Positions 9,107 to 18,031 of a DNA stretch of 64,000 nt are shown here, piece by piece. The notes beneath the pieces are model-generated. The model did no database searches. It was not told where the DNA came from and saw only the letters and a program-made list of their open reading frames with translations. The stretch is from Gemmatimonadota bacterium (GTDB taxonomy: Bacteria > ARS69), in NCBI GenBank assembly GCA_030747075.1, contig JASLLL010000004.1, forward strand, positions 62,001 through 126,000, given 5' to 3'. The translations under genes and the position numbers were made by a program. Every line of letters begins with the position of its first letter. Within the stretch, counting starts at the first letter, position 1.

Positions 9107-9865
9107 GTGGCTGATCGCGATCGAGTGATTGAGTTTCTGAATCAGACGCTGGGAGCCGGGTCCATCTCGGACTACGCGCCTCAGGGGCTCCAGGTGGAGG
9201 GCCGTGCGGAAGTTCGGAGGGTGGCGGTAGGGGTGACGGCGTCGGTGGAGTTGTTTCGTCGCGCCGTGGACGAAGGCGCGGATCTGCTGCTGGTTCACCA
9301 CGGGATGTTCTGGGACTCCGACCCGCGCGTGGTGAAGGGGGGGCTCCGCGAACGGTTGCGGATCCTCATCGAGCACGAAGTCACACTGCTCGGCTATCAT
9401 CTCGTGCTGGATGCACACGACGAGCACGGCAACAACGCAATCATCGCACGCGAACTGGAACTGACGGATGTAGAGCCCTTTGGCGAATACAACGGGGTGA
9501 AGATTGGGCGAAAGGGCCGGTTCCCGGAGCCGATCTCCCGGGCCGACTTCCTGAAGAAGGCGGCAGCCGTGTTCGGCGCGGAACCGTTGGCCTTTCCCTT
9601 CGGACCGGATCCGATGGAGACGGTCGGCGTGGTCTCGGGTGGTGCGGTGAGGGAGTTTCAGCAGGCACTTGACGAGGGCCTGGACGCGTTCATTACGGGC
9701 GAGGTGCAGGAGTTTGTGCAGGAGCGCGTCCGGGAAGAAAGTCTGACCTATGTGTCGGCGGGGCACTATCGGTCGGAGACCTTCGGAGTGCGTTCGCTGG
9801 GGGCACTCCTGGAGAAGGAGTTTGGCCTTCCCTGGAGCTTCATCGATGTGCCAAACCCGGTGTAG
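9107..9865 (+). CDS. NIF3/YbgI-family dinuclear metal protein
   Basis: A 252-residue NIF3 family protein (often labelled GTP cyclohydrolase I type 2). Family members form hexameric rings binding two metal ions; the physiological reaction is unsettled. Metal ligands are visible: LLLVHHGMFW, LGYHLVLDAHDEHGNNA and, near the C-terminus, FITGEVQE...VSAGHYRSETFGV. GTG 9107 is chosen for GGAGAGGAG upstream and because it gives the usual N-terminus (MADRDRVIEFLNQTLG). It sits 55 bases after the membrane-protein gene. Confidence 0.93.
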   Translation: MADRDRVIEFLNQTLGAGSISDYAPQGLQVEGRAEVRRVAVGVTASVELFRRAVDEGADLLLVHHGMFWDSDPRVVKGGLRERLRILIEHEVTLLGYHLVLDAHDEHGNNAIIARELELTDVEPFGEYNGVKIGRKGRFPEPISRADFLKKAAAVFGAEPLAFPFGPDPMETVGVVSGGAVREFQQALDEGLDAFITGEVQEFVQERVREESLTYVSAGHYRSETFGVRSLGALLEKEFGLPWSFIDVPNPV

Positions 9866-9988
9866 TGCGCATCAAGGCGGAGGAAACCGCACGGGTCGTC
9901 ATGCCGGGCGCCGGTTTCGCCGGGTGTCGGCGACAAACCTGACGAGGAATGCGACCAAAGGCTGAAGACTTCACGATTCCGTGCCGAT

Positions 9989-10020
9989 GAGATGGGTGAG
10001 TGGACATCTCGACCCATCTC
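9989..10020 (+). promoter_or_regulatory. Strong leader hairpin abutting the ribosome binding site of the 10032 gene
   Basis: GAGATGGGTGAG (9989-10000) pairs with CTC-g-ACCCATCTC (10008-10020): a 12-bp stem with one bulged base and a seven-base loop. The right arm ends one base before the GGAGG at 10021. There is no T-run, so it is unlikely to be a terminator. It could affect translation of the next gene. Confidence 0.5.
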
Positions 10021-10031
10021 GGAGGCCCGTT

Positions 10032-10667
10032 GTGGACATCGTATTCTCACAGGATGACTTCCCGTACAGCAGCCAGGTCGAACCGCTGATCAGACGGGTT
10101 ACGAAACGCCTGGAAATGACCCGGAGCCTCTCCAGCGTCATGATCGATGTCGTGGATCTCGGGATGGTGCCGCGCCGGAACCCGGGCGACTCCATCGAAG
10201 TGTACTCGACCGGGGGAGTTCGCCTGCACCTTCGCCTTGATCACTTTCTCAAGGAGAAGTACCGCGGGGACTGGCGTCGTCGCCGTGGTCGCCGTCGTCT
10301 TCCGGCCTGCGCTTTCGATACGAAGGGTACGCTGGAGGTTCTCTATCGCCTTCTGCTCCAGTGGCGGGATGTGAATGAGTGGGGCATCCCGGAGAATCAG
10401 GACGATGAGTTCCTCTGCCTGTGGAACGCTCATGTCGCCGGTCGACTGGAGCGATCCGGAGCGCCGGTCGCTTCCCGGTCGGCCCACTGGGCGGAGTTTC
10501 AGCGTCTCTTCAGCGGAAACGAACCCGTCTCCGACTATCGCGTGGCATTCGAAATCCTGTGGAAGTGCGATGATGTGGGGAAGTGGGGGATCACGGACCT
10601 TCTCTACCGGATCCGGGAGAGCCGCTCTTACCGACCGCTCGTTGCCGAAAAGCAGAACGCCGCGTAA
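10032..10667 (+). CDS. Unknown cytoplasmic protein
   Basis: No family recognised. The 211-residue product has no signal peptide or transmembrane segment. It has a basic stretch in the middle ([20 protein letters not shown]) that could bind nucleic acid, and two Trp/Asp-rich repeats of similar form (WRDVNEWGIPENQDDEF, WKCDDVGKWGITDLLYRIRES). GTG 10032 is preferred because GGAGG lies 6 nt upstream; a longer frame from 9981 would read through the leader hairpin. It stands alone between the NIF3 and DUF1460 genes. Confidence 0.7.
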   Translation: MDIVFSQDDFPYSSQVEPLIRRVTKRLEMTRSLSSVMIDVVDLGMVPRRNPGDSIEVYSTGGVRLHLRLDHFLKEKYRGDWRRRRGRRRLPACAFDTKGTLEVLYRLLLQWRDVNEWGIPENQDDEFLCLWNAHVAGRLERSGAPVASRSAHWAEFQRLFSGNEPVSDYRVAFEILWKCDDVGKWGITDLLYRIRESRSYRPLVAEKQNAA

Positions 10668-10763
10668 TCCTCGCGTCCCGCCTGTGTGTGCCCGACCGCT
10701 ACCGTTCCGGTTCTTGCGGAGCCGTCGCTCTCCGCCTATCGTCCGGCCCGGGAGGGTATCCGT

Positions 10764-11615
10764 ATGAAGCGTCGCATCGTGATCTGCGCGCTGGGCCTGA
10801 TCGGTTTCGCCTCGTCGGCGACCGGGGCCGGGTCCATTCCTCCGGAGCCCCGCTCGCCCTCCGCAGACGCCGGTCTCTCTCTTGCGGGTCGTTTCGCGGA
10901 AGTGGCCCGGGATCTTCTGGGGCTTCCCTATCACAACGGCCCCCTGGGGGAAGGCGCGTTCGGCGGTCCGGACCCCGACCCGCGCGTGGACTGGGAGCGC
11001 GTGGACTGCGTGACCTATCTTGAGCAGTGTCTCGCACGGGCGCTCACCCCGCTGGACGCATCCCTGCTGCCGGTGCTGGACGCCATCCGTTATCGTGCGG
11101 GCGTCGTGGGTTTTGCGGAGCGCAACCACTTCATGGTCACCGACTGGCTCCCTGCGAACTCTTGGCTTGTGCGGGATGTGACGGCTCAGAGTGCGCCGGG
11201 AAAGACGCTCCGCATTCGTCGCACGATTGATCGCGCCGAGTTCCTTCGTGGGCACGGAGTGACGCCGTCCCCGGCGGACGCTCCGCGCGAAGCCACGATT
11301 GCGGTGATTCCCCGCCGGGATGCGGCGAAGGCGGAAGGGCGGCTCCGCACGGGCGACCTGGTGTTCTGGGTCGGGGATCGCGAAGGGATCTTCTCTCTCC
11401 ATACGGGACTGGTGGCCCGGGGACTGTCCGGAGAGCTTCTCTTTCGTCATGCCTCCTCCCGTGCCGGGCAGGTGGTGGACGACTCCTTCCGCGACTATGC
11501 GGCCTCGGCGGAGTATGCTGTCGGCTTCCTGGTACTTCGCCCCCGGGCGGATGCGCGCGTTCCGCTGTCCGCGCAACCCTCCCCGGCCGATGGATCCTCC
11601 GGAGGGAACCCGTGA
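10764..11615 (+). CDS. Exported DUF1460 / N-acetylmuramoyl-L-alanine amidase-like protein
   Basis: The 283-residue product starts with a signal peptide (MKRRIVICALGLIGFASSATGA). It contains the DUF1460 fold of NlpC/P60-like cysteine amidases: VARDLLGLPYHNGPLGEG, the nucleophile region DWERVDCVTYLEQCLA, RNHFMVTDWLPAN, and GRLRTGDLVFWVGDREGIFSLHTGLVAR. The Cys-His pair (DCVTY; SLHTGLV) fits a cell-wall amidase acting in the periplasm. ATG 10764 follows GGGAGGG. Its stop overlaps the next gene by four bases (GTGA), so the two are coupled. Confidence 0.85.
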   Translation: MKRRIVICALGLIGFASSATGAGSIPPEPRSPSADAGLSLAGRFAEVARDLLGLPYHNGPLGEGAFGGPDPDPRVDWERVDCVTYLEQCLARALTPLDASLLPVLDAIRYRAGVVGFAERNHFMVTDWLPANSWLVRDVTAQSAPGKTLRIRRTIDRAEFLRGHGVTPSPADAPREATIAVIPRRDAAKAEGRLRTGDLVFWVGDREGIFSLHTGLVARGLSGELLFRHASSRAGQVVDDSFRDYAASAEYAVGFLVLRPRADARVPLSAQPSPADGSSGGNP

Positions 11616-12922
11616 CCGAGCGACTGATTCTCTTTGAGGACGAACGCGGTGCCGCATTCGAACCCGTGGCGCTGACGCGTTCGGTGGCAAGCTTGCGCAG
11701 CGGCGCACTGACGGCGAGGGAGCGCGCGGCAAGCCGGGTTCCCGGGCTGGAGGCGGGGCTTCTCTGTCGCGGGGCGCTCGCGGCCACGGAGTCCGCGTCC
11801 GGGGTCTGGGGCTGTGTGAATGGAAACGGCGCGGGGGCGGCCTTCTTCCTGTCCGCCGCAGGTGCGCTTTCGCCGGACCTTGCATCGCTTCCAACTCCCG
11901 CGCCGGGAGAGGCGCTGCTTGCGGATGGTCGATTCATCGCCGCGCGTGCGGACGCGGACGCAGCTGCGCGGATCGTCTCCCGCATCCGGGAGATCCTGGG
12001 AGACGGGCTTTCCCCCGACCCGGTCGGTCCTGACTGGGGTCGCATTCTGGAAGAGTGCGGACTGAGTGTTTCCGATTTCCCCTTGTCCATCCCGTCTCAC
12101 GCGGCGGATCTCATGGCGAACGCGCCCCGGATGCTGGCGGAGGAGTTTGCCGCGCCGGAGAAGAGCGCGCCCCCCGTCGACCCGGTGGATTTCCCGGGCG
12201 TGTCGTTCGTGCGTCCGGAGAGGGTTCGCCTTGCCGAAGGCGTGACGCTGGCGCCGGGCGTCGTGGTGGATGCGACGGACGGTCCGGTTTCGCTGGGTCC
12301 GGGCACTCGTGTCGGCGCGAATGCGGTGCTGACGGGTCCGGTCGGGATTGGTGCGGGGAGTGTCGTCAATCCGGCAGCGCGTCTCTTGCACGGGGTGGCG
12401 ACCGGCCCGGCCTGCAAACTGGGCGGCGAAGTGGAGCAGTCCGTTCTTCTCGGGTACTCCAACAAGCAGCACGATGGTTTCCTCGGCCATTCGTATCTGG
12501 GGTGCTGGGTCAATCTGGGCGCCGCCACCGACACGAGCGACCTCAAGAATGACTACGGGGCGGTGAAGATCACGCTGTGTGGATCGCGCGTGGACACCGG
12601 GAGTCGCCATGTGGGGAGTATCATCGGAGATCACTCGAAGACGGGCATCCACACGATGCTGAACACCGGGACGGTCCTTGGCGTCTCCGCAAATGTGTTC
12701 GGCGCGGGGTATCCGCCCACCGAGATACCGTCCTTCGTGTGGGGTGGCCCCGGAGACTGGGCGGACTATCGGGTGGACAAGGCGCTTCAGGTGGCGGCGG
12801 TCGTGACGGCGCGGCGGGGCATCTCTTTCGGCAAGCCCGACGAAGAACTTCTCCGCCGCGTGCGGGACGAGACCGCGACGCCGCGAAAAGCCTGGCTGGA
12901 AGGCCGCGCACGGGAGGAATAA
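11612..12922 (+). CDS. GlmU-like sugar nucleotidyltransferase family protein
   Basis: 436 residues. The N-terminal half is a degenerate nucleotidyltransferase-like region (MTERLILFEDERGAAFEPVALTR). The C-terminal half is a left-handed beta-helix with hexapeptide repeats (VRLAEGVTLAPGVVVDATDG, LGPGTRVGANAVLTGPVGIGAGSVV, GSIIGDHSKTGIHTMLNTGTVLG). This matches the family annotated as putative sugar nucleotidyl transferase, GlmU-like. The usual signature GGxGTRxxP is not seen, so catalysis is doubtful. GTG 11612 follows GGAGGG and overlaps the upstream stop. A role in cell-envelope sugar metabolism is inferred from family and neighbour. Confidence 0.82.
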   Translation: MTERLILFEDERGAAFEPVALTRSVASLRSGALTARERAASRVPGLEAGLLCRGALAATESASGVWGCVNGNGAGAAFFLSAAGALSPDLASLPTPAPGEALLADGRFIAARADADAAARIVSRIREILGDGLSPDPVGPDWGRILEECGLSVSDFPLSIPSHAADLMANAPRMLAEEFAAPEKSAPPVDPVDFPGVSFVRPERVRLAEGVTLAPGVVVDATDGPVSLGPGTRVGANAVLTGPVGIGAGSVVNPAARLLHGVATGPACKLGGEVEQSVLLGYSNKQHDGFLGHSYLGCWVNLGAATDTSDLKNDYGAVKITLCGSRVDTGSRHVGSIIGDHSKTGIHTMLNTGTVLGVSANVFGAGYPPTEIPSFVWGGPGDWADYRVDKALQVAAVVTARRGISFGKPDEELLRRVRDETATPRKAWLEGRAREE

Positions 12923-12937
12923 CGCACCCTCGTCGCC

Positions 12938-12967
12938 TTCGCATTCCCGGGTTGCGCGTGGTATAAT
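12938..12967 (+). promoter_or_regulatory. Promoter of the LVIVD protein pair
   Basis: A perfect TATAAT at 12962-12967 carries the extended -10 TG (TGG TATAAT) and a partial -35, TTCGCA, at 12938-12943 with an 18-base spacer. The expected start of transcription leaves a leader of about 95 bases before ATG 13069. Confidence 0.65.
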
Positions 12968-13068
12968 GAGCGGGTGCGGATTCGTCCCGGCCACCTCCTT
13001 TCCCCCCCAGGCTTCCGGATCCATTCATCCCGGCGGTTTCACCCATCTTTCCGGAGACGCTCTTCCAG

Positions 13069-15489
13069 ATGACGAACTTCACTTCCCGGGCCACCGGCCC
13101 GTTGTGTGCCCTTGTGCTGTTGTGCGCCGCAATCCTGCCCGCCGCAGCCGCGAACTTTGACTCCATGGTGCTTCTCTCCCGCCTCGACGACTACTCCGCC
13201 TACAACGATGTGTGGGGGTTTGTGGGGAATGACGGGCGTGAGTACATGATCCAGGGACTGACGACCGGCACGGCCTGGTGGGACATTGAGGACCCGGTTC
13301 ATCCGGTATTCGTGAGGATGATCGGCGGTCCCAGCAGCACCTGGCGTGACATGTTCGTCATTGGAGACCACTGCTACATCAGTACCGAGGGCGGGGGCGG
13401 CATCCAGATTGTGGACATCTCCGACCCGACGAATCCGACGCTCGTGAACACCTACACGGACACGGTCGGCAGCCTCCACAACATCTTCGGCGATCCCGCG
13501 CGGAATCTCATCTTCGGAATCGGCGGGTATTCGAACGGCGCAAATGGCGGGATTCAGATCTTTGACGTGACCGACCCCGTCAACATCGTGGAGATCAGCC
13601 AGTGGAACAACCGCTACCTCCACGACATTTCGCTGGAGGGAAACATCGTCCATGCCTGCCTGATCTACGAAGGCAAGCTTCGCCTCATCGACATCTCGGA
13701 CTCCACGAACCCTGTGAACCTGGGGTCGGCATTCAACGATCCGACCGGGGCGGTCCACGCATCATGGCCGGTGGGCGATGGCGTGCATGTTCTGATCGCG
13801 GAGGAGACTACCGGCGGGCATGTGAAGGCTCTGGATGTCAGCAACCCGTCGGCGATCACGCAGGTCGGCGTTCACAACCCGGCGCCGAGTGCCTCCATCC
13901 ATAACATCCATGTGGAAGGGGATCTTGCGTATGCGGCCTGGTATGCACGCGGCGTGCGTGTGCTGGATGTGTCGGATCCGTCCAACCTGACCGAAGTCGG
14001 ATACTGGGACACTTTTCCGGAGACGGATGCCGGCGGCGTGGGTCCAGGAAACTGGGGCGTGTATCCGCACTTGCCCAGCGGCGTGATTGCGGCGAACGAT
14101 CGCACCTACGGGATGTTCCTGTTGAGGTATGACCCGACCGCGGGAGTGATGGACGGCACCGTGTCATCCTCCGACGGCGGACCGGCCCCGGGCGCGACCG
14201 TGGAGTTCGCGGAACTGAACTTCACCGACACGACGGACGCCACAGGCACCTACACGATCTCGTCCTTTGCCGGCGCAGGGAAGCAACTTGTGTTCGGCGG
14301 CTTCGGATTCTCGCCGGACACGATGGTGGTCACGGTTCCGCCGGGCGGAACCGTCACGACGGATGTGACGCTTGTGAAACTCCCGTGGGGGGGCGTCTCC
14401 GGGCGCGTCACGAATGCCGGAACCGGTCTGGGCATCGAGGCTGCGGAGGTGTCCCTTCTTGGGACGCCGCTGCTCACGGAAACAGACGCGGCGGGAGACT
14501 ACTCCTTCCCGGATGTTCCGGAGGGAGCGTACGCGGTCGAAGCTCGGCGCTACGGATTCGTTCCGTCGACCGGGCTCTCCACGACGATTGTCGCCGGGAG
14601 CGTCGCCTCTCTGGACGCGACTCTTGAGCCTGCGCCGGTCTTCGAGGACTTCTCCGTGGCATCGGGATGGACCGTGCAGAATGACGCGGCGACGACCACC
14701 GGATTCTGGGTCTTTGAGGAACCGTTCGGCACCTACCAGAGCGGTGTCCCCTTCCAGACGGAGACGGACCATACGCTGGATCCGGAGAACAAGTGTGCCG
14801 TCACCGGGAACGAGGCCACTGGTTCGCTCGGCGCGGACGATGTAGACGGCGGCGCGACGAAGCTTCTCTCGCCGGCCTATGACCTGTCCGCCATGACGGA
14901 ACCGCATGTGTTCTACTACCGGTGGTATGCGGTGAATGCGGAAGAGGACGAATGGACGGTGGAACTCACCCTCGACGGCGGGGCGAGTTGGGCCCTTCTT
15001 GAGAGCACGCCGCTGATGGAAGCGTACTGGAAGCCGGTCGATATTGACCTGACGGCGTTTGTCTCCGGCCCGGGCGCGGGCAGCGTGCAGTTTCGCTTCA
15101 CGGCGCTGGATCCGGATCCCGGACAGCTTGTGGAAGCAGCCCTGGATGACTTCACGATCTACGATGCCTCTTCCAGCACCGGCATCCCGGATCTTCCCCC
15201 GGCCCCGGCGATGGTCCCGGGGCTTGCGCAGAATGCGCCGAACCCATTTGCCGATGAGACGACGGTTCGGTTCTCGGTTGCTCGGGAAGGCCCGGTGGAA
15301 CTCTCCGTCTTCGATGTTCGTGGTGCACGCGTTGCGGTTCTGGCCGACGGAGACTTCGCCGCCGGTTCGCACGAAGCGTCCTGGGATGGCCGCAGCACGG
15401 GGGGTCGTCGCGCGGCCTCCGGTGTCTACTACTACCGACTCACGACTCCGGGGTTTGTGACCACGAAGTCACTGGTTCTCTTGAAGTAA
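13069..15489 (+). CDS. Secreted LVIVD-repeat (choice-of-anchor B) protein with C-terminal FlgD-like tail
   Basis: An 806-residue exported protein. Residues 1-28 form a signal peptide. Residues about 30-345 carry LVIVD beta-propeller repeats (GGIQIVDISDPTNPTLVNTY, VKALDVSNPSAITQVGVHN). Two carboxypeptidase-regulatory-like domains follow (about 360-525), then a MAM/jelly-roll-like domain (about 530-700). The end is a FlgD/T9SS-style tail (NAPNPFADETTVRFSV, WDGRSTGGRRAASGVYYYRL, final KSLVLLK). Such tails direct or anchor proteins at the outer surface. The next gene is a full-length paralogue. The ligand or substrate is unknown. Confidence 0.9.
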   Translation: MTNFTSRATGPLCALVLLCAAILPAAAANFDSMVLLSRLDDYSAYNDVWGFVGNDGREYMIQGLTTGTAWWDIEDPVHPVFVRMIGGPSSTWRDMFVIGDHCYISTEGGGGIQIVDISDPTNPTLVNTYTDTVGSLHNIFGDPARNLIFGIGGYSNGANGGIQIFDVTDPVNIVEISQWNNRYLHDISLEGNIVHACLIYEGKLRLIDISDSTNPVNLGSAFNDPTGAVHASWPVGDGVHVLIAEETTGGHVKALDVSNPSAITQVGVHNPAPSASIHNIHVEGDLAYAAWYARGVRVLDVSDPSNLTEVGYWDTFPETDAGGVGPGNWGVYPHLPSGVIAANDRTYGMFLLRYDPTAGVMDGTVSSSDGGPAPGATVEFAELNFTDTTDATGTYTISSFAGAGKQLVFGGFGFSPDTMVVTVPPGGTVTTDVTLVKLPWGGVSGRVTNAGTGLGIEAAEVSLLGTPLLTETDAAGDYSFPDVPEGAYAVEARRYGFVPSTGLSTTIVAGSVASLDATLEPAPVFEDFSVASGWTVQNDAATTTGFWVFEEPFGTYQSGVPFQTETDHTLDPENKCAVTGNEATGSLGADDVDGGATKLLSPAYDLSAMTEPHVFYYRWYAVNAEEDEWTVELTLDGGASWALLESTPLMEAYWKPVDIDLTAFVSGPGAGSVQFRFTALDPDPGQLVEAALDDFTIYDASSSTGIPDLPPAPAMVPGLAQNAPNPFADETTVRFSVAREGPVELSVFDVRGARVAVLADGDFAAGSHEASWDGRSTGGRRAASGVYYYRLTTPGFVTTKSLVLLK

Positions 15490-15501
15490 TGGCCCAATCC
15501 T

Positions 15502-15528
15502 CGGGGGTGGCGATCTGTGCCATCCCCG
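15502..15528 (+). terminator. Intergenic hairpin between the two LVIVD genes
   Basis: CGGGGGTGGC (15502-15511) pairs with GCCATCCCCG (15519-15528), 10 bp including one G-U pair, around a seven-base loop. No T-run follows, so it may stabilise or partially terminate the message rather than act as a classical terminator. Confidence 0.4.
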
Positions 15529-15550
15529 AACTCCCCCCCCCGGAGGATTC

Positions 15551-17962
15551 ATGACCGCGACCCGTATTGCACTCTGGATCGCCTGCCTGGCCGCGCTGAT
15601 CTTGATGCCGGCGAGCGCGATTGCCCAGCAGTCGAGCAATGTGATCCTGCACTCCCAGCTCGACGATTATGTTCAGTACAACGATGTCTGGGGTTACACC
15701 GCGCCGAACGGGGACGAGTACGCACTTCTGGGTACGACCACGGGTCTGTCCGTGGTGAATGTGACGGCCCCGGCATCTCCCTATGAGACCGGGTTCCTTC
15801 CGGGAGCCACCTCGACCTGGCGCGACATCAAGACTTATGGAAGCTATGCGTATGTCACGAACGAATCGTCCGGCGGGATGGCGATCGTGGATCTTGCCGA
15901 TCCGGAGAATCCTGTCCATGTGGGCACTTATGCGGGATTCAACACCGCACACAACCTCTACATCGATGAGGCGCGTGCGCTGTGCTTGATTGCGGGCTCG
16001 AACCTTTCTTCGGGCGGCGTTCGCATACTGAGCCTCGCGAATCCGCTCTCCCCCGCACCGGTCGGCAACTGGGAGACGGAGTACTGCCACGATGTGGTCT
16101 CTCTGGGGGACCGTCTGTACGCGAGCGCCATCTATGCGGCGCGGATTTATGTCGTGGACATTTCGGATCCGTCGTCGCCCTCCACGATTGCGTCGCAGGG
16201 CAACTATCCCAACGCATTCACGCACAACGCGTGGATGACGGCGGACAACAACTTCGTCATGACGACGGACGAAACCAACGGCGCGTCGTGCAGAATGTGG
16301 GATGTCTCCGCGCTGCCGACGATCACCCAGGCGTCCAGTTACCGTCCGAACCCGACCACGATTCCGCACAACGCACACATCGACGGGAATCTGGCGATCA
16401 TCTCTCACTACACCATTGGTGTGCGGATTGTAGACATTTCGGATCCGTACAACATCGCGGAGGCGGGGTACTACGACACCTTCCCGGAGAACGACGGCGG
16501 GTCATTCGACGGTTGCTGGGGCGTGTTCCCGTTCTTCGGAAGCAACCCGAATCTCATGGCCGCCAGCGACATGTCGCACGGACTCCTGATGCTGGAGTAT
16601 GTGGCGAACGGCGGGCATGTTGCCGGGACAGTGACGCAGGCGGGAAGCCCGGGCACGCTCATCGAGGGAGCCCTGGTGGCCGTGCAGGAGACGGGAGTCA
16701 GCACCACGACTTCCGTGGATGGCACCTACGAGATCTTCGACGCGGCCGGAAGCGTGAACCTCTCGGTGTCGGCGTTCGGGTATGTGAGTCAGGTTCTGCC
16801 GGTGACCATTGTGGCGGGGTCGGTGGTGACCGAAGATGTCGCGCTGGTTCCGGTCTCCTCCGGTTCCGTGTCCGGGATTGTGATGGATTCCGCCCTCTCC
16901 CCTCTCCCGGATGCGACAGTGGAGGTTCTCGGGACGCCACTCATCACCATGACCGACGGTTCCGGCGCGTATTCATTCCCCGTGGTCCCGGAGGGAATGC
17001 AGACGGTGCGTGCCTGGGCCTTCGGGTCGAATGCGATGGATGCGTCCGCGAATGTCGTCAATGGCGCGACGCTCACGCTGGACTTTGAGCTGGAGGACGC
17101 CCCGGTTGCGCTGGACTTTGAGGCCGGGGCAGCCGGATGGGGCGCCAGCAGTACGGCCAGCAAGGGAAAGTGGGCGCTCGGCAATCCGGAACCGACCAAC
17201 GGCGGCCAGACGCAAACGGGCGACGACCACACTCCCGCCCCCGGGGTGAATGCGTGGATCACGGGCCTTCTGGCCGGGATCAGCGTCGGCTGGGGCGATG
17301 TGGACGGTGGCGAGACGGTCCTCACTTCGGACACCTACTCTCTGGCTGGAATGCAGGATGTGCGCGTTCGCTATCACCGGTGGTATGTGTCCGGATACTC
17401 CACGAACCCGACCACCGACTTCTTCACGGCGGAAGTTTCGGCGGACGGAGGCGGCAGCTGGACGGTGGTGGAGAACACGGACCTGGCCAACCCGTCGTGG
17501 GAAGTGGTGGACTTCGCGTTGGAGGACTTTGTGGCTCCGTCCGACCTGACGCGATTCCGCTTCACTGCGCGGGACACCGGGGACGGGTCCATTACGGAGG
17601 CGGGGATTGACGACTTTACGATCTATCAGGTGACGGCGGCGCCTGCTACAGGAGTGGCGGTGCTTCCCGGTGAGGCGGTAGATCCCGATCTGGAGCCCGC
17701 ATTTCCGAACCCGTTCCGGGCCGGGCAGAACACGACGCTCCGGTTCACCATGCCAGCGGACGGGCACCTGTCCGCAGGGGTCTACGATGTGGCAGGGCGT
17801 CGGGTTCGCCTCCTTCGGAACGGGGCCTCGGACGCGGGAGTGCACGCGCTTCGCTGGGATGGACGAACCGACGGCGGAGTTCCGGCACCGGCCGGGGTGT
17901 ACTTCGTGCGAACGAAGACCGAATCGACGGAACGATCCCGAAAAGTACTCCTCTTGAGGTAG
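15551..17962 (+). CDS. Second secreted LVIVD-repeat protein (paralogue of 13069 gene)
   Basis: 803 residues with the same architecture as its upstream neighbour: signal peptide (MTATRIALWIACLAALILMP...), LVIVD propeller repeats (IYVVDISDPSSPSTIASQG, VRIVDISDPYNIAEAGYYD), two carboxypeptidase-regulatory-like domains, a jelly-roll-like domain (DFEAGAAGWGASS...), and a FlgD-like tail (FPNPFRAGQNTTLRFTM, WDGRTDGGVPAPAGVYFVR, ending RKVLLLR). ATG 15551 follows GGAGG with 5 nt spacing. Tandem duplication followed by clear divergence is the simplest history. Probably a cell-surface or released protein; the function of the propeller is not known. Confidence 0.9.
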   Translation: MTATRIALWIACLAALILMPASAIAQQSSNVILHSQLDDYVQYNDVWGYTAPNGDEYALLGTTTGLSVVNVTAPASPYETGFLPGATSTWRDIKTYGSYAYVTNESSGGMAIVDLADPENPVHVGTYAGFNTAHNLYIDEARALCLIAGSNLSSGGVRILSLANPLSPAPVGNWETEYCHDVVSLGDRLYASAIYAARIYVVDISDPSSPSTIASQGNYPNAFTHNAWMTADNNFVMTTDETNGASCRMWDVSALPTITQASSYRPNPTTIPHNAHIDGNLAIISHYTIGVRIVDISDPYNIAEAGYYDTFPENDGGSFDGCWGVFPFFGSNPNLMAASDMSHGLLMLEYVANGGHVAGTVTQAGSPGTLIEGALVAVQETGVSTTTSVDGTYEIFDAAGSVNLSVSAFGYVSQVLPVTIVAGSVVTEDVALVPVSSGSVSGIVMDSALSPLPDATVEVLGTPLITMTDGSGAYSFPVVPEGMQTVRAWAFGSNAMDASANVVNGATLTLDFELEDAPVALDFEAGAAGWGASSTASKGKWALGNPEPTNGGQTQTGDDHTPAPGVNAWITGLLAGISVGWGDVDGGETVLTSDTYSLAGMQDVRVRYHRWYVSGYSTNPTTDFFTAEVSADGGGSWTVVENTDLANPSWEVVDFALEDFVAPSDLTRFRFTARDTGDGSITEAGIDDFTIYQVTAAPATGVAVLPGEAVDPDLEPAFPNPFRAGQNTTLRFTMPADGHLSAGVYDVAGRRVRLLRNGASDAGVHALRWDGRTDGGVPAPAGVYFVRTKTESTERSRKVLLLR

Positions 17963-18031
17963 ACTCTCCCGACGAGTCAACGGGTGGGGACGGTCTCGTG
18001 CCGTTTTCACCCGGCCTTCCGGAGGACAGCC

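Noticed and set aside
10047-11894. Very long open frames on the strand opposite real genes (for example 10047-11894, 14164-15372, 22105-24129, all minus)
   Set aside because: They are shadows of high-GC codon use: rich in Arg/Pro/His, no domain pattern, and fully antisense to well-recognised proteins.
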